From Streptomyces parvulus (GTDB lineage: Bacteria; Actinomycetota; Actinomycetes; Streptomycetales; Streptomycetaceae), in contig NZ_BMRX01000023.1 of assembly GCF_014648855.1 (NCBI RefSeq), forward strand, positions 1 to 62,658: 62,658 nt of DNA, given 5' to 3'. The first letter of the stretch is position 1; each line of letters opens with the position of its first letter. The notes beneath the pieces were generated by a model. The model made no database searches. It worked only from the letters and a program-made list of their open reading frames with translations, and was not told the origin of the DNA. Positions 25,616 to 33,200 of the stretch are shown here, in pieces. The translations under genes were made by a program, and so were the position numbers.

Positions 25616-26211
25616 GCCTGCTCCTCCACCAGGGTCAGTGCGAACAGGTGCATCGCGGGGTTGTGGGGAAGGACGAGCGCACTCAGGCCGTCGGGGACCG
25701 CGACCGGTACCCGCTGGTGCCAGACCGACGGGCTCATCGTGCGCTGCTCGTGTCGCGGGTAGAGCATCGCGCTGGTCCGGAAGGCGAGGCGCTCGCCGAA
25801 CCGCGGGCCGGTCTGGGGCCAGAAGTCCGACAACCGCAGCCACTGGCGGCGGACCCCGCCGTCGGCGTACTCGAGGAGCACGCTGTCCTCGGTGCGGCGC
25901 TCGGCGGCGCCGAGGACGTGGATCCAGTCGGCTCGGGCGGCGGGCAGCGGGATCCGCTGCCCGCGGCACCGCAGGTGGTCCGGCCGTTCACCGTCGGCCG
26001 GCGGAAACCGGAAGGGCACCCGGTCGTGCTCGATGAGCGTGCCGCAGGGCAGCTCCTCGGCCGGAAAGGCATTGCCCCAGATGTTGAACGCACCACGACC
26101 CGTGCGGCTGTGCGGCTCGACGCCGACGCTGTCGAGGAAGTCCTCGATCGCGACCGGGTGGGCCGCCGCGGCCGCTGACCGGACGAGAGTGGGACTGACG
26201 TGATGGAGCAC
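25612..26211 (-). CDS. 199-residue beta-rich protein coupled to the BtrH-like gene
   Basis: The family is not named with confidence. The sequence looks like a beta-sandwich (galactose-binding-like) protein. It contains FNIWGNAFPAEELP, VPFRFPP, ADWIHVLGAAER, VLLEYADGGVRRQW and the ending LVLPHNPAMHLFALTLVEE. Part of this pattern recurs in the 93-residue protein at 30195-30476 (LPxxxxDW, VLVxYAD, DPEW). The GTG start at 26211 has a perfect GGAGG five bases upstream. The gene overlaps the BtrH-like gene by 4 bases and starts within the 5' end of the divergent GNAT gene. It may be the partner subunit of the BtrH-like enzyme. Confidence 0.65.
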   Translation of the reverse strand: MLHHVSPTLVRSAAAAAHPVAIEDFLDSVGVEPHSRTGRGAFNIWGNAFPAEELPCGTLIEHDRVPFRFPPADGERPDHLRCRGQRIPLPAARADWIHVLGAAERRTEDSVLLEYADGGVRRQWLRLSDFWPQTGPRFGERLAFRTSAMLYPRHEQRTMSPSVWHQRVPVAVPDGLSALVLPHNPAMHLFALTLVEEQA

Positions 26212-27039
26212 AGGAACCTCCTTGGAACCCGGGACGCGATACGGACGGTGGAGGCGCGTGGGCATGGCCCCGCCCTCGCGGAGCGGACCGCGGCACTGAC
26301 CCGGGCCGCCTTCTCCGCGAGCGGCCGGTGTCCGGGCCTGCCCCGCGCCGACGGCTGGGCGGAGACGGGCGGTGACGTGCTGGCCGACCTGGAGCGCGGG
26401 GCGCGGATCTGGACGGGTTTCGACCGGCACGGCGAGGCGGTCGGCTGCGTGCGCGCCCTCCCGGGTACGGACGGCACGTGGGCGGTGCGGCGACTCGCGG
26501 TCGTTCCCCGGGCCCGCGGCCGCTCGGTCGGGGGGCTGCTGATGCGGGCGCTGGAGGACGGGGCCCGCGCCGGCGGTGCGGCGCGCGTGGTCCTGGACGC
26601 GGTGGTCGAGCGCGGCAACCCGGTCTTCTACTGCCGGTTGGGTTACCGCACGACGGCCCATTTCCCCGGCCCCGACAAGCCGTTGTCCGAGGTCCGCATG
26701 GAGAGGGACCTGGCCGCGCCGGACCGGGGGCTGCCCTATCCGTGGGGCGGCGAGCCGGTCCCGCTGTGGGACGGGCCCCTGCGCGTGTGGTTCTGCGGGC
26801 CGCACGGCACGGTGGCACTGCCCTGCGTGGCCGGTCCCGACCCGCGGGCCGCCGTGGCTGCGCTGGCGGTGCGTGCCGCACGGCTGGTGGGCGCTCCGGC
26901 CCTGTTCCGCGGCGCCGACGGGCTGGCCCGTCCCGGTGGTGTGCCGGCGGACCCCCGCCCCTGCGAGGCCGTGCCCGCGTTCGCGATGCCGCGGAGCGTG
27001 GACGCAGGCGTGCTCGCCCTGTGGCGGACCGGCGGCTGA
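26203..27039 (+). CDS. GNAT-family N-acetyltransferase with C-terminal extension
   Basis: This protein of about 278 residues has a GNAT domain at about residues 12-170. The acetyl-CoA-binding motif is RRLAVVPRARGRSVGGLLM (RxxGxG/A type), followed by FYCRLGYRTT. An extra C-terminal part of about 105 residues is not typical of small GNATs. It may acetylate a biosynthetic intermediate or the finished compound for self-protection. The start is uncertain: the first strand (IRTVEARG) needs an upstream start, and the ATG at 26203 lies inside the 5' end of the divergent gene. It ends 5 bases before the convergent transketolase gene. Confidence 0.75.
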   Translation: MEHRNLLGTRDAIRTVEARGHGPALAERTAALTRAAFSASGRCPGLPRADGWAETGGDVLADLERGARIWTGFDRHGEAVGCVRALPGTDGTWAVRRLAVVPRARGRSVGGLLMRALEDGARAGGAARVVLDAVVERGNPVFYCRLGYRTTAHFPGPDKPLSEVRMERDLAAPDRGLPYPWGGEPVPLWDGPLRVWFCGPHGTVALPCVAGPDPRAAVAALAVRAARLVGAPALFRGADGLARPGGVPADPRPCEAVPAFAMPRSVDAGVLALWRTGG

Positions 27040-27044
27040 GTCCA

Positions 27045-28040
27045 TCAGCTCGCGGTTCCGGCCAGCAGGCGGGCCTCGTCGGCGATCCGCTCCGGTGTGA
27101 CGCCCGCGTGCTCCAGCAGGTCGAGTTCGCCGCCGACCCGGTCGGTGAAACGGTCGGGCACGCCGATCCTGCGCACGGGGCAGCCGCCGCGGGCCGCCAC
27201 GACCTCGCAGACCGCACCGCCCAGTCCGCCGACCACGAGGTGGTCCTCGACCGTGACGATGCCCCGAGTCTCGGCCGCCGCCCGCAGCACCGCCTCCTCG
27301 TCCAGCGGTTTGATCGTGTGCATGTTGAGCACACGGGCGGATATTCCCTCGGCGGCCAGCGCCTCGGCGGCGCGCAGCGCCATCAGCACCGGGTACGGGC
27401 CGGTGGCGACCAGGGTGACGTCGTCGCCGTCCGCGAGGGTCAGGGCCCGGCCGATCCTGAAGTCGCAGGGCTGCCGGTGCACCAGGGGCGTCCGGCTGCG
27501 GCCCAGCCGGAGGAAGACCGGGCCGGGATGGCCGGCGGACGCGAGCAGCGCCTGCTCCGCCTCCACGGCGTCGGCCGGCACCAGCACGGTGAGGTTGGGC
27601 ATCAGCCGCATGATCCCGAGGTCGTCCGCCGCGTGGTGGGTGGGCCCGTAGTGGCCGGCCGACAGTCCGCCGTGGGAGACGACGATGCGTACGGGCAGGT
27701 TGTTGCCCGCCACGTCGACCTTGACCTGCTCGCAGGCCCGGGTCGCGGCGAAGCCGCTCAGCGTGTGCACGAACGGCACGAGACCGGCCGCCGCCATGCC
27801 CGCGGCCATGCCCATCAGGTTGGCTTCGGCGATGCCCACGTTGACGTACTGCTCCGGCAGGTCCGCGAAGAGGTTCTCCAGTCCGCCGACGTCGGAGTCC
27901 ACGCACATGATCCGCGGGTCCGTGCGGGCGAGGTCGAGCAGGGCGCGCCGGCAGATGTCCCGGCTGGGGCCCGCGTAGCGCTCCTCCCACGCGAGCTCTT
28001 CGTCGGCGGTCGCCTCCTGCGCAATCGTCAGCTCGGTCAC
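27045..28040 (-). CDS. transketolase C-terminal (pyrimidine-binding) subunit
   Basis: This 331-residue protein contains the pyrimidine-binding and C-terminal domains of a split transketolase. SDVGGLENLFADLPEQYVNV (about residues 48-67), GIAEANLMGMAAGMAAAG (the conserved cofactor Glu) and GFAATRACEQVKVDVA are typical, and the C-terminal domain (about 195-325) follows. With the adjacent N-terminal subunit it would transfer a two-carbon ketol unit. In AmCP pathways this extends the carrier-bound glutamate semialdehyde by two carbons. The GTG start overlaps the stop of the N-terminal subunit (GTGA). Confidence 0.9.
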   Translation of the reverse strand: MTELTIAQEATADEELAWEERYAGPSRDICRRALLDLARTDPRIMCVDSDVGGLENLFADLPEQYVNVGIAEANLMGMAAGMAAAGLVPFVHTLSGFAATRACEQVKVDVAGNNLPVRIVVSHGGLSAGHYGPTHHAADDLGIMRLMPNLTVLVPADAVEAEQALLASAGHPGPVFLRLGRSRTPLVHRQPCDFRIGRALTLADGDDVTLVATGPYPVLMALRAAEALAAEGISARVLNMHTIKPLDEEAVLRAAAETRGIVTVEDHLVVGGLGGAVCEVVAARGGCPVRRIGVPDRFTDRVGGELDLLEHAGVTPERIADEARLLAGTAS

Positions 28041-28873
28041 TGGTCTCGCTCCCTGCGGTTGCGGAGTCCCGCCAACGCGCGCACGTGGAGCTTCGGCGTC
28101 AACTGGACGTAGTGGCTCTTCTTGCGGTCCTCGAGCATGGGCACGCCGCGGCCCTTGACCGTGCGGGCCAGCACGACCGTCGGCCGTCCCCCGGTGTCCG
28201 GCAGGGCGGTGAAGGTCGCGAGCAGCGCGCTCAGGTCGTGTCCGTCCACCTCACGCACGGCCCAGCCGAAGGCGCGCCAGCGGTCGGCGAGCGGTTCCAG
28301 CGACAGGCACTCCTCCGTGGTACCGCTGATCTGCCATCCGTTGCGGTCGACAACGGCGACCAGGTTGTCCAGGCCGTGGTGGGCCGCGCCCATCGCGGCC
28401 TCCCAGACCGAGCCCTCCTGCAGCTCTCCGTCACCGAGCAGCGCGAACGCCCGAGAGGGGCGGCCGAGCCGACGGGCGGCGAGCGCGGCGCCCGCGGCCA
28501 GCGAGAGGCCGTGACCCAGGGAGCCGGTGGGGAACTCCACGCCTTCGACGCGGCGCAGCGGATGTCCCGCGAGCCGGCTTCCCGGCTTGGCGTAGTCGGC
28601 GCACTCCTCGGACGGGATGAACCCGTGCTCCGCGAGCACGGCGTACAGTGCGGCGCTCGCGTGCCCCTTGCTGAGCACGAACCAGTCGCGGTCGGGCCAG
28701 TCGGGGCGGTCGGGCCGTACGCGCAGCACCGCACCGTAGAGCACGGTCAGCAGGTCGGCGGCGGAGAGGCTGCCGCCGAGGTGGGCGCCGTTCTCGCCGG
28801 CTCCCATCTCCAGCACCCGCTCTCGCACGCGGTGGGCCCGTTCGGCGAGCACGCCGATGTCGGTGCCGGTCAT
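28037..28873 (-). CDS. transketolase N-terminal (thiamine diphosphate-binding) subunit
   Basis: This 278-residue protein carries the ThDP-binding half. SKGHASAALYAVLAEHGF (about residues 69-86), GSLGHGLSLAAGAALAARRL, and the GDG...N motif in LLGDGELQEGSVWEAA followed by VVDRNGWQ are all intact. It pairs with the next gene to form a complete transketolase. The gene overlaps its neighbours on both sides by 4 bases, between the aminotransferase and the C-terminal subunit. The position matches the DADH route: ketol transfer followed by transamination of the new ketone. Confidence 0.9.
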   Translation of the reverse strand: MTGTDIGVLAERAHRVRERVLEMGAGENGAHLGGSLSAADLLTVLYGAVLRVRPDRPDWPDRDWFVLSKGHASAALYAVLAEHGFIPSEECADYAKPGSRLAGHPLRRVEGVEFPTGSLGHGLSLAAGAALAARRLGRPSRAFALLGDGELQEGSVWEAAMGAAHHGLDNLVAVVDRNGWQISGTTEECLSLEPLADRWRAFGWAVREVDGHDLSALLATFTALPDTGGRPTVVLARTVKGRGVPMLEDRKKSHYVQLTPKLHVRALAGLRNRRERDQ

Positions 28874-30198
28874 CGCACGGCCTCCGACGGGGCCGGGCTC
28901 ATCGCGCGGGCGAGCGCCGCCACCTGGTCGAGGTGCGCCCAGACCTTCTCGAACGCCGCGGCGCAGTCCTGGAGCACCGGGCCGGCGGCCGGGTTGAGAT
29001 GCCAGCGCTGGAGGGTCAGGGAGTCCTCGATGACGGCCAGGGTGTTCGGGTGCTCCTCGCCCGGCCCGTAGTCGCCGGGCCGCAGCCTCCACGGGTAGCC
29101 GCCGAAGCCCTCGCGGCTCACGAGGGCCTTCTGCTGGGGCAGCGGGACCGGCTGGTACTGCTGGAGGGGTACGCCCTCGGCGCGCATCACCCGTTCGACG
29201 GCGGCGCGGACCGCGCCCGGGGTGGCACCCTCGATGCCCATGCCCTCGGCACAGAAGCGGAAGCGGAGGATGTGCCAGGCGTGCGTGCGGTCGTCCGGGC
29301 AGTACGGGACCCGGAGGCCGGGCAGTGCCCCGAGCCGGTCGAGCAGGGCCCTGACGTTGCGGTCGCGTGCCTGGTGGTACTCCTCCAGGCGGCCGAGCTG
29401 GCAGCGGGTGAAGGCGGCCTGGACGGCGCTGAGTTTGGCGTTGCCCGCGAGTTCGTGGGAGATGTAGTCGCGCTTGCCGCGTCCTTCGAGGTCCTCGCCG
29501 AACTGGCGGTGGCGCAGCAGTCGCGCGTACAGGTCGGGGTCGTCCGTGGTGACCAGGCCGCCCTCGCCGCAGGTCGGCAGGTTCTTGACGACGTTGAGGC
29601 TGAAGGCGGCGACGTCTCCGAGCGCGCCGGTCCGCCTCCCGCGGTACTCGGCGGCGTGCGCCTGGGCGGCGTCCTCGATCAGCAGCAGGCCGTGCCGGTC
29701 GGCGAGTTCGCGCAGTTCCGCCATGTCGCAGGGCAGGCCGTGCAGATGGACGGCGAGGATCGCGGAGGTGCGCGGGGTGATCGCGGCGGCGGCGGCGCGC
29801 GGGTCCATGGTGTAGGTGACCGGGTCGATGTCCACGAAGACGGGGACGACGAGCCGGTGCACCGGGGCCACCGCGCTCGCGATGAACGACAGGGCGGGGA
29901 CCAGGATCTCTGTTCCCGGCTCCACCCCCGCCGCGGTGAGCGCGAGTTCCAGTGCGGTGGTGCCGTTGGACACGGCGGCGCAGTGCGCGGTGCCCACCAG
30001 CGCGGCCCACTCGCGTTCGAGGAGCTGTACCTGCCCGGCGCCCGGGTTGTTGGAGGTGAACTGACCGCTGTCCAGGACTCCGACGACGGCCTGGCGTTCG
30101 GCGTCGGTGATCACCGGCCAGCCGACCCGGTCCTTGGTGACCCGGTCCTTCGGGACGGCGCGGGGTCCGCCGAACATCGCCAGCCCGTTACCGCTCAT
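28870..30198 (-). CDS. DegT/DnrJ/EryC1-type PLP aminotransferase
   Basis: This 442-residue fold-type-I aminotransferase has SNGTTALELAL for cofactor binding (about residue 75), LLIEDAAQAHAAEYRGRRTG with the conserved Asp, and the PLP lysine in FSLNVVKNLPTCGEGG (about residue 200). The C-terminal domain, with HAWHILRFRF, is intact. It would aminate the ketone made by the transketolase while the substrate is bound to the LysW-like carrier. Its ATG at 30198 overlaps the preceding gene by 4 bases (ATGA). Sugar aminotransferase activity, common in the family, is an alternative, but no sugar genes are nearby. Confidence 0.9.
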   Translation of the reverse strand: MSGNGLAMFGGPRAVPKDRVTKDRVGWPVITDAERQAVVGVLDSGQFTSNNPGAGQVQLLEREWAALVGTAHCAAVSNGTTALELALTAAGVEPGTEILVPALSFIASAVAPVHRLVVPVFVDIDPVTYTMDPRAAAAAITPRTSAILAVHLHGLPCDMAELRELADRHGLLLIEDAAQAHAAEYRGRRTGALGDVAAFSLNVVKNLPTCGEGGLVTTDDPDLYARLLRHRQFGEDLEGRGKRDYISHELAGNAKLSAVQAAFTRCQLGRLEEYHQARDRNVRALLDRLGALPGLRVPYCPDDRTHAWHILRFRFCAEGMGIEGATPGAVRAAVERVMRAEGVPLQQYQPVPLPQQKALVSREGFGGYPWRLRPGDYGPGEEHPNTLAVIEDSLTLQRWHLNPAAGPVLQDCAAAFEKVWAHLDQVAALARAMSPAPSEAVR

Positions 30199-30476
30199 GC
30201 GGCAGCCTCCTCGATGTGGATCCACACGCCCGGACGGTCGGGCAGACGGATCGCGGTGGGGTTCTGGGGCCGGGTCAGCGGGACGCGGGCCCGGTTCACT
30301 CCCGGCGGGCAGTGGACCCATTCGGGGTCCACCGCGTCGGCGTAGTGCACCAGGACCTCGGCCCCGTCGGCGGTGCGCGCCTGGTCGGCGTCGCCGAACA
30401 CCAGGGGCAGCCAGTCCTGGTGGCCGGGCGGCAGCGGCACGAGGCCGCCCCGGCACTCGATGGCGTTCTCGCGCAC
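30195..30476 (-). CDS. 93-residue protein related to part of the 199-residue protein
   Basis: This short beta-rich protein has LVPLPPGHQDWLPLVFGDAD, VLVHYADAVDPEW and the closing IRLPDRPGVWIHIEE. The order and spacing resemble the second half of the protein at 25612-26211 (LPxxxxDW, VLLEYAD, LPHNPAMHLFALTLVEE). It lacks the N-terminal portion and so looks like a trimmed paralogue or a one-domain partner. The GTG start lies 4 bases after the LysX-like stop codon, and its stop overlaps the aminotransferase start. It may be an accessory subunit of the carrier-protein pathway. Function unknown. Confidence 0.6.
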   Translation of the reverse strand: MRENAIECRGGLVPLPPGHQDWLPLVFGDADQARTADGAEVLVHYADAVDPEWVHCPPGVNRARVPLTRPQNPTAIRLPDRPGVWIHIEEAAA

Positions 30477-30480
30477 CGGA

Positions 30481-31332
30481 TCACCCCACCCTGCTCAGGA
30501 CGTGGTCGACGTAGCGGCCGACCAGGTCCACCCGGAGGACTTCCAGCGCACCGTGGAACTCCGGGGTGTGGTTGACCTCGTTGACGTAGTAGCCGCCCGA
30601 GCGGTCCTCCAGGACGTCGATGCCGAGGACTCCGTCGCCGATCGCCTCGGCCGTGGCGGAGAGCAGCTTCAGCAGGTCGTGGTCCGGTGTGCACACCGAA
30701 GGGACGCCGCCGCGCTTGGTGTTGGTGCGCCATTCGTCGGAGCTCTTGTAGATCGCTCCGACGGTCTCGCCGCCCATCACGTACGCCTTGATCTCGCGGC
30801 CCGGCTTGTCGATGTACTGCTGGACGTAGGTGATGCGGTTGACCGGGCCGGGCAGCGCGTCACGGTGTTCGAGGACCGCTTCGGCGGCGTCGTGGCCGTC
30901 GAGGCGGGCGGCCAGCCGGCCCCAGGAGCCGACAACGGGCTTGACGACGGCGGGGTAGCCGAAGCCGGCCAGCGCGGGGAGCGCTCCTTGCGGGGTGAGG
31001 GTCGTCATCCAGCGGGGCACGGGGAGCCCTGCCGCTTCCAGCGCGAGCGTGGTGAAGAGCTTGTCCCCGCAGGTCTCCAGGATGGAGGAGTCGTTGACCA
31101 CTCGCACGCCGGCGTGCTCCAGCAGCCGGGTGGCGTAGAGGTTGCGGGTGTGCCCGATCTCGCGGGTGAGTGCGCCGCGGAAGCGGAAGTCGTGGCCGGG
31201 GCCGAAGACCGTCGTCCTGGTGTCCAGGAGCTGGTACGGGATCCGGCGGCGGTCGAGTTCGGCGAGGAGCAGTTTCTCCTCGAGTCTTATCCGGGAGGCC
31301 AGCACGGCCAGCGGGAGGTCGTCGACGCTCAC
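30481..31332 (-). CDS. lysX: LysX-like ATP-grasp ligase loading glutamate onto the carrier protein
   Basis: This 283-residue RimK/LysX-type ATP-grasp enzyme shows LETCGDKLFTTLALEAAGLP (about residues 85-104), FGYPAVVKPVVGSWGR (the ATP-binding loop, about 122-137), QQYIDKPGREIKAYVMGG and LEDRSGGYYVNEVNHTPEFH (metal-binding Glu/Asn). The TNTKRGG segment lies where LysX and ArgX discriminate substrate. It should form the amide between the last Glu of the LysW-like protein and the amino group of glutamate. The GTG start at 31332 follows AGAGG and overlaps the stop of the LysK-like gene. Confidence 0.9.
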   Translation of the reverse strand: MSVDDLPLAVLASRIRLEEKLLLAELDRRRIPYQLLDTRTTVFGPGHDFRFRGALTREIGHTRNLYATRLLEHAGVRVVNDSSILETCGDKLFTTLALEAAGLPVPRWMTTLTPQGALPALAGFGYPAVVKPVVGSWGRLAARLDGHDAAEAVLEHRDALPGPVNRITYVQQYIDKPGREIKAYVMGGETVGAIYKSSDEWRTNTKRGGVPSVCTPDHDLLKLLSATAEAIGDGVLGIDVLEDRSGGYYVNEVNHTPEFHGALEVLRVDLVGRYVDHVLSRVG

Positions 31333-32432
31333 GGTCGCCTCTCTTCGGGGTGGGGGCCGGCCGCTCGGGCCGGCCGGGCCAGGGAGCGCGCGATGTCCGG
31401 CAGTGCCTCGGCCAGGACGTCGATGGCGAGCAGGTACTCCGCCAGACTGATGTGCTCCTCGTCGGTGTGGTCGAGCCTGGAGTCGCCGGGGCCGTAGGCG
31501 AGGGCGGGCACGGACCAGTGGGGCGCCAGGATGTTCATGTCGGAGGTGCCGAGCTTGACCTTGACCGAGACGGCGCCGGTACGGCGGCGCACCGCGCCGG
31601 CGAAGGCGCGGACCAGGGGCGTGCCGCGCCCGGTCCTGACGGCCGGCACCTGTTCGGCGACGGTGATCTCGCCGTCCGCCCCGTGGCGGCGCACCTGGTC
31701 CAGGAAGCGGGCGGCGTCGAAGGCGCGCGGGACGCGGCAGGAGATCTCCGCGCGGGCGTGCGTCAGGCCGCCGTTCAGGGCGATGAGCGCCGGGGAGGCG
31801 TGTTCGAAGAGCGGGGCGCCCTCCGGGGCGGCGGGCAGCAGCGTGCGTACCGCCTGCCACAGGCCGCCGGCCAGCTCCACCGCGCGTTCGGCGGGGCTGC
31901 TGGTGTGGGCGGGCGGTCGGCGCACCTCGTAGTGGAAGCGCAGGACCCCCCGGTAGCCGACGACGACGGCGCCCGCTCCGCTGGGCTCGCCGATGAGCAG
32001 GGCGTCCGGTGGGTCCAGGGTGGCGGCGAGATGGTGTGCTCCGCGCGAGCGGGCCTCCTCGTCCACGGCGCCGACGACGATCAGCCGGGCGCCGGCGGTC
32101 TCGGCCGCCCGTGCCGCGGCGTGCACCATGGTGGCGAGCGGGCCCTTGGCGTCCACGGTGCCCCGCCCGAACAACAGGCCGCCCGACTCGTGGACCGGGA
32201 GGGTTCCGGGCACGGTGTCCAGATGGCCGACCATCATGATCACCGGTCCGTCGGGGTCGCCGGTCTCCCCGATCACGTTTCCGACGGCGTCGGTGCGCAC
32301 GTCGTAGCCGAGCGCCTCCATCCGCGCGGCCAGGAAGGCACCCGCGGCGGCCTCCTCGCCGGACGGCGAGGGGATGTCGACGAGGCCGCGCAGCGTCCGG
32401 GTCGCGTCCGCCCGGGTGGGGTCAGCGCTCAT
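31329..32432 (-). CDS. lysK: LysK-like M20 deacylase releasing the product from the carrier protein
   Basis: This 367-residue M20 metallopeptidase of the LysK/ArgE type has the zinc motifs MVGHLDTVPG (about residue 67), GRGTVDAKGP (about 90) and the catalytic Glu in GAVDEEARSRGA (about 122-126). The late GTSDMNILAP and YGPGDSRLDHTDEEHI are typical of LysK and DapE. LysK hydrolyses the amide that links the finished amino acid to LysW. It overlaps lysX (GTGA) and the dioxygenase gene upstream (11 bases), so it belongs to the same long minus-strand operon as NRPS modules and the AmCP genes. Confidence 0.88.
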   Translation of the reverse strand: MSADPTRADATRTLRGLVDIPSPSGEEAAAGAFLAARMEALGYDVRTDAVGNVIGETGDPDGPVIMMVGHLDTVPGTLPVHESGGLLFGRGTVDAKGPLATMVHAAARAAETAGARLIVVGAVDEEARSRGAHHLAATLDPPDALLIGEPSGAGAVVVGYRGVLRFHYEVRRPPAHTSSPAERAVELAGGLWQAVRTLLPAAPEGAPLFEHASPALIALNGGLTHARAEISCRVPRAFDAARFLDQVRRHGADGEITVAEQVPAVRTGRGTPLVRAFAGAVRRRTGAVSVKVKLGTSDMNILAPHWSVPALAYGPGDSRLDHTDEEHISLAEYLLAIDVLAEALPDIARSLARPARAAGPHPEERRP

Positions 32433-33162
32433 TGATGTCGACCAGCAGCATGTCCCGTACGCCGGTGGCGCCGTCGGCGACGGTGGGCGTGACCTCGTGG
32501 GTGATCCGGGTGTCGGACACGACCAGCGAGTCGAGCCGCTCGGTGAGCGTCATCCGCGTCGGCGGCCGGCCCTCGCGATGGACCACCGACTCGCCGCCGG
32601 CGCAGTGCACCCGGCCCATCAGATGCATGCCGATGAAGTCGTGGCCGTCACGGTGCCTGCCCTCGGGGGTGGGGCTGCCCGGTGCGCCGGGCGTGGCCAG
32701 CACCCGCATCTGGTGCAGCCCCACCTCGAAGCGGGACGTCCGCGGGACGACCGCGGAAATGATGTCCAGGTCGAGGGCGATCAGTGCGGTGAGTACCGGG
32801 TCGGTCAGGGTCTCGGGCGGAATCGGGCTGAACATCCTGGCCCGACCGCCGTGCAGCGGGATGTGCTCCGCCGTCTGCTGGAAGGCTCTGTGCGGCAGGG
32901 CGGCGAACCGCCACTCCCCGGTGGCCTCGCGCGTGGCCGTCAGACGGCCGTAGCGCCGCTCGCGGACCACGCCGCCGCTGACCGCCTCGTCGCGCGGCAG
33001 GTGCTCCCAGGTGGCGGCGAGGCGTTCCAGGTCCGCCGGGGGGAACCAGCCGGCGAGTTCGGTGCCCGGAAGTGCGACGAAGTCGTCGTCCGCCAGGCAA
33101 TCCCCCCACTTCCTTCCGAGTGCTTGCGCCCGGCGCGTCCGGGCCAGGGTTGCAACCGACAT
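32422..33162 (-). CDS. 2-oxoglutarate/Fe(II) dioxygenase (IDO-like amino acid hydroxylase)
   Basis: This 246-residue protein matches the 2OG-Fe dioxygenase group that includes isoleucine 4-hydroxylase. The iron triad is visible: His170-x-Asp172 in EGRHRDGHDF and a distal His near 222 in DTRITHEVTP. FEVGLHQMRV and MHLMGRVHC are family patterns. Because Asp is kept, hydroxylation rather than halogenation is expected, probably of a free or carrier-bound amino acid. I chose the ATG at 33162, which has AGAAGG eight bases upstream. An ATG at 33204 overlaps the NRPS stop (ATGA) and would add 14 residues. Confidence 0.82.
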   Translation of the reverse strand: MSVATLARTRRAQALGRKWGDCLADDDFVALPGTELAGWFPPADLERLAATWEHLPRDEAVSGGVVRERRYGRLTATREATGEWRFAALPHRAFQQTAEHIPLHGGRARMFSPIPPETLTDPVLTALIALDLDIISAVVPRTSRFEVGLHQMRVLATPGAPGSPTPEGRHRDGHDFIGMHLMGRVHCAGGESVVHREGRPPTRMTLTERLDSLVVSDTRITHEVTPTVADGATGVRDMLLVDINER

Positions 33163-33200
33163 CCTTCCCACCTTCTCTGTGCGCTGTTGGAGCGAGGACC

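Noticed and set aside
20527..32432. The LysW-type genes as ordinary arginine or lysine biosynthesis
   Set aside because: Streptomyces normally uses acetylated intermediates for arginine and the DAP route for lysine. The transketolase, DegT aminotransferase and NRPS context point to secondary metabolism.
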